Shown here one piece after another: positions 62,442 through 64,000 of a DNA stretch of 64,000 nucleotides. Made by a program: the position numbers and the translations under genes. Below the pieces are notes generated by a model that was not told the origin of the DNA, did not search any database, and saw only the letters and a program-made list of their open reading frames with translations. The stretch spans positions 1,116,001-1,180,000 of the forward strand of contig OZ251241.1 of the NCBI GenBank assembly GCA_965240325.2, given 5' to 3'. The stretch's first letter is position 1. Every line of letters begins with the position of its first letter. The stretch comes from Rebecca billardiae RCC1528 (taxonomy: Eukaryota; Haptophyta).

Positions 62442-64000
62442 TCAATCAGCGCTGCCGCCGCCACCCGCGCCCTTGCTGCCGGCCTGCTTTGCTGCTGCTG
62501 AGCCTGAGGCCGCCGCCGCTGCGCCCTTCGCGCCGGCCGCGCCGCGCCCTCGCCGCGGGGCCGCGGCGGCGGGCTCGGGCTTCGCAGCCGGCGGCGCGCT
62601 GCCGCCCGCGGCGCTCACCGCGCCCTGCTCGGCCAGCTCGCGCTCGAGCCGCGCCCACTCCGCCCGCTGCGCCTGAGCGACCGCCGCGTGCTCGCGCTCG
62701 AAATCGGCGTCAGAGGGCAGCTTGAACTCCCAGCCGTGGCCCGGGCGCGCCGTCGCGATGCACTGCAGCATCTCGCGCGCGGCCTGCGTGGAAAGGCGGC
62801 TGATCTCGGCGAACTGCTTCGTCGTGATCGTGCGCTCGCGCGTGAAGTGCAGCAGCAGCCGGTCGCGGCAGCGCGCCTCCTTCTCCGTTGCGCACACGAG
62901 CGCCGACTTGGCCACCCAGCAGCCCTGCACGAGCACGCCGGCGTCCGCCGCGTCATCGAGCACCTGCTTGGGCGCGGTGCCGCACAGCTCGCACAGCCGG
63001 CGGAAGGACATGAGGTGCGTGTGCTTCAGGATCGCCGCGACGCGCTCGCCGGGCCGCATCTGCCGAAGGCCCTCCTTTGAGAGCCCCCTGTCGTCGCCGC
63101 CGACCGCCTGGTCCTGCGGCGCGGCGCGCGGCGCGGCGCGGGGCGGGCGCGGCGAGCTCGGCTGAGCGATGCGCGCCCGCCCTCCCGCCCGCCCGCTCCG
63201 CGCACGCGCGCGGGCGCGCACCTGCTCGAGGTCGATGGCGATGCTCAGCACGTCCCGAGCGGGCCTGCCGCACGCGAGCCGCTGCCCGTACTCCTCCACC
63301 GACATGTTGAAGGGCACGTGCGCCTTGGAGGAGCAGACGAGCTTGGCCGCGGCGGCCTCGCTCTCGTCCGAGCCGAACGGGTGGTGCGCGAGCACGCGCC
63401 ACTGCTCGCTCTCCCGGTCGTTGTGCAGCGTCGCGTACGACGTCTTCTTGCGCTCCATCGCACGCTCCGACTCGGGCCGCCGGAACTGCACGTGCAGCTC
63501 CATGGGCTGCTCCTCCTCGGCGGCGCCGGCGGGCTTCTCGTCGTCCGCGTCGTCGTCGGCCGCGCCCGGCCCGAGCCCGAGGCCGCCCTGCGCCGACTCC
63601 TGCCGCGCGCGCCCACCCGCCGTCGCCTTGGCGTCCTTCTCCTTGTCCTGCTTGCTGCGCTCGTGCTCGTCGTCGAGGTGCGCAAACGTCGGGCGCATCT
63701 GCAGCACGCCGTGGAGCGGCGTGAGGTGGAGCTTGCCGTCGGCGACGAGGCCGATGCAGTGGGTCGTCTGCGCGGGGACGAGCGTCGAGCTCATCGTGCT
63801 CCGCTCCATGGCGTGCCGCGTGGACGGATCGTAGTGCTCCGAGTCCTTGTCCATCGCGAGGTCGACCTGCAGCTGCTTGTGCTCCGGGCGGTGGCGCACC
63901 TCGGTGAGGGCGGACATGTCGTAGGGCCGCCCGCGCGGGCGCAGCGGGTACTGCAGCACGTGCAGCTGGTCGGCCAGGTCCTGCGTCAGGTAGACCTCCA
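62442..64000 (-). CDS. POLR3E: RNA polymerase III subunit RPC5/POLR3E (5' end outside window)
   Basis: The frame enters from the right edge as E-V-Y-L-T-Q-D-L-A-D-Q-L. Exons 64000-63222 and 63113-62442; the 108-bp GTGCGC...GCAG intron has no stop and would read through in frame. Matches to POLR3E: L-Q-Y-P-L-R-P-R-G, Q-V-D-L-A-M-D, G-K-L-H-L-T-P-L-H-G-V-L-Q-M-R-P-T-F, F-R-R-P-E-S-E-R-A, and later V-L-V-Q-G-C-W-V-A-K-S and G-W-E-F-K-L-P-S-D. This subunit pairs with RPC4 in the TFIIF-like module of Pol III, which makes tRNAs and 5S rRNA in the nucleus. The tail is Ala/Gly low complexity. The first residues are missing. Confidence 0.93.
   Translation of the reverse strand, partial: EVYLTQDLADQLHVLQYPLRPRGRPYDMSALTEVRHRPEHKQLQVDLAMDKDSEHYDPSTRHAMERSTMSSTLVPAQTTHCIGLVADGKLHLTPLHGVLQMRPTFAHLDDEHERSKQDKEKDAKATAGGRARQESAQGGLGLGPGAADDDADDEKPAGAAEEEQPMELHVQFRRPESERAMERKKTSYATLHNDRESEQWRVLAHHPFGSDESEAAAAKLVCSSKAHVPFNMSVEEYGQRLACGRPARDVLSIAIDLEQVRARARARSGRAGGRARIAQPSSPRPPRAAPRAAPQDQAVGGDDRGLSKEGLRQMRPGERVAAILKHTHLMSFRRLCELCGTAPKQVLDDAADAGVLVQGCWVAKSALVCATEKEARCRDRLLLHFTRERTITTKQFAEISRLSTQAAREMLQCIATARPGHGWEFKLPSDADFEREHAAVAQAQRAEWARLERELAEQGAVSAAGGSAPPAAKPEPAAAAPRRGRGAAGAKGAAAAASGSAAAKQAGSKGAGGGGSAD

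Overview
This is a nuclear genome fragment from a GC-rich microbial alga with spliceosomal introns. I modelled 17 introns in 11 genes. They are about 90-290 bp, extremely GC-rich, and 12 of 17 begin GTGCGC; one looks like a GC-AG intron. A small protein at 60609 has a signal peptide followed by an A|F transit motif, typical of complex red plastids (haptophytes, cryptophytes, stramenopiles). EsV-1-7 cysteine-motif proteins, a Popeye protein and a GH27 enzyme fit such an alga. A haptophyte is my best guess, but the sequence does not settle it.

Layout. 1-9.6 kb: C-terminus of an SNF2-type protein, a secreted His/Met-rich protein, an eight-span membrane protein head-to-head with an alpha-galactosidase, then a poorly resolved coiled-coil locus with tandem duplications. 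11.8-16.6 kb: a PAPS sulfotransferase, an App1-type phosphatase and a three-repeat EsV-1-7 protein. 17.9-26.6 kb: a NEK-like kinase with a C2-like domain, the TBL1/Ebi WD40 corepressor and an MHYT-like membrane protein. 28-33.3 kb: a 15-repeat EsV-1-7 protein, a RUS/DUF647 protein and a Popeye-domain protein. 33.3-38.2 kb: a gene-poor island of long microsatellites, a hairpin and dispersed repeats. 38.2-46.9 kb: a secreted protein of unknown function, a cupin protein that may be CENP-C-like, a HECT ubiquitin ligase and a TPR protein. 47.1-51.3 kb: two tandem patatin phospholipases. 51.8-64 kb: the DEAH helicase DHX16/Prp2, a pseudo-receiver fused to a cyclin Y-like domain, a putative lipid-anchored protein, the plastid-targeted protein and RNA polymerase III subunit RPC5 (running off the right edge).

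The genes do not form one pathway. Core nuclear functions (TBL1, DHX16, RPC5, HECT, SNF2) are mixed with lineage-specific ones. Several genes are divergent pairs with starts only 30-230 bp apart. The most novel items are the pseudo-receiver/cyclin fusion, where the phospho-acceptor Asp appears replaced by Glu; the EsV-1-7 pair with a shared C-terminal W-R-x-P-D-G motif; the patatin pair with signs of gene conversion; and the uniform self-complementary GC-rich introns.
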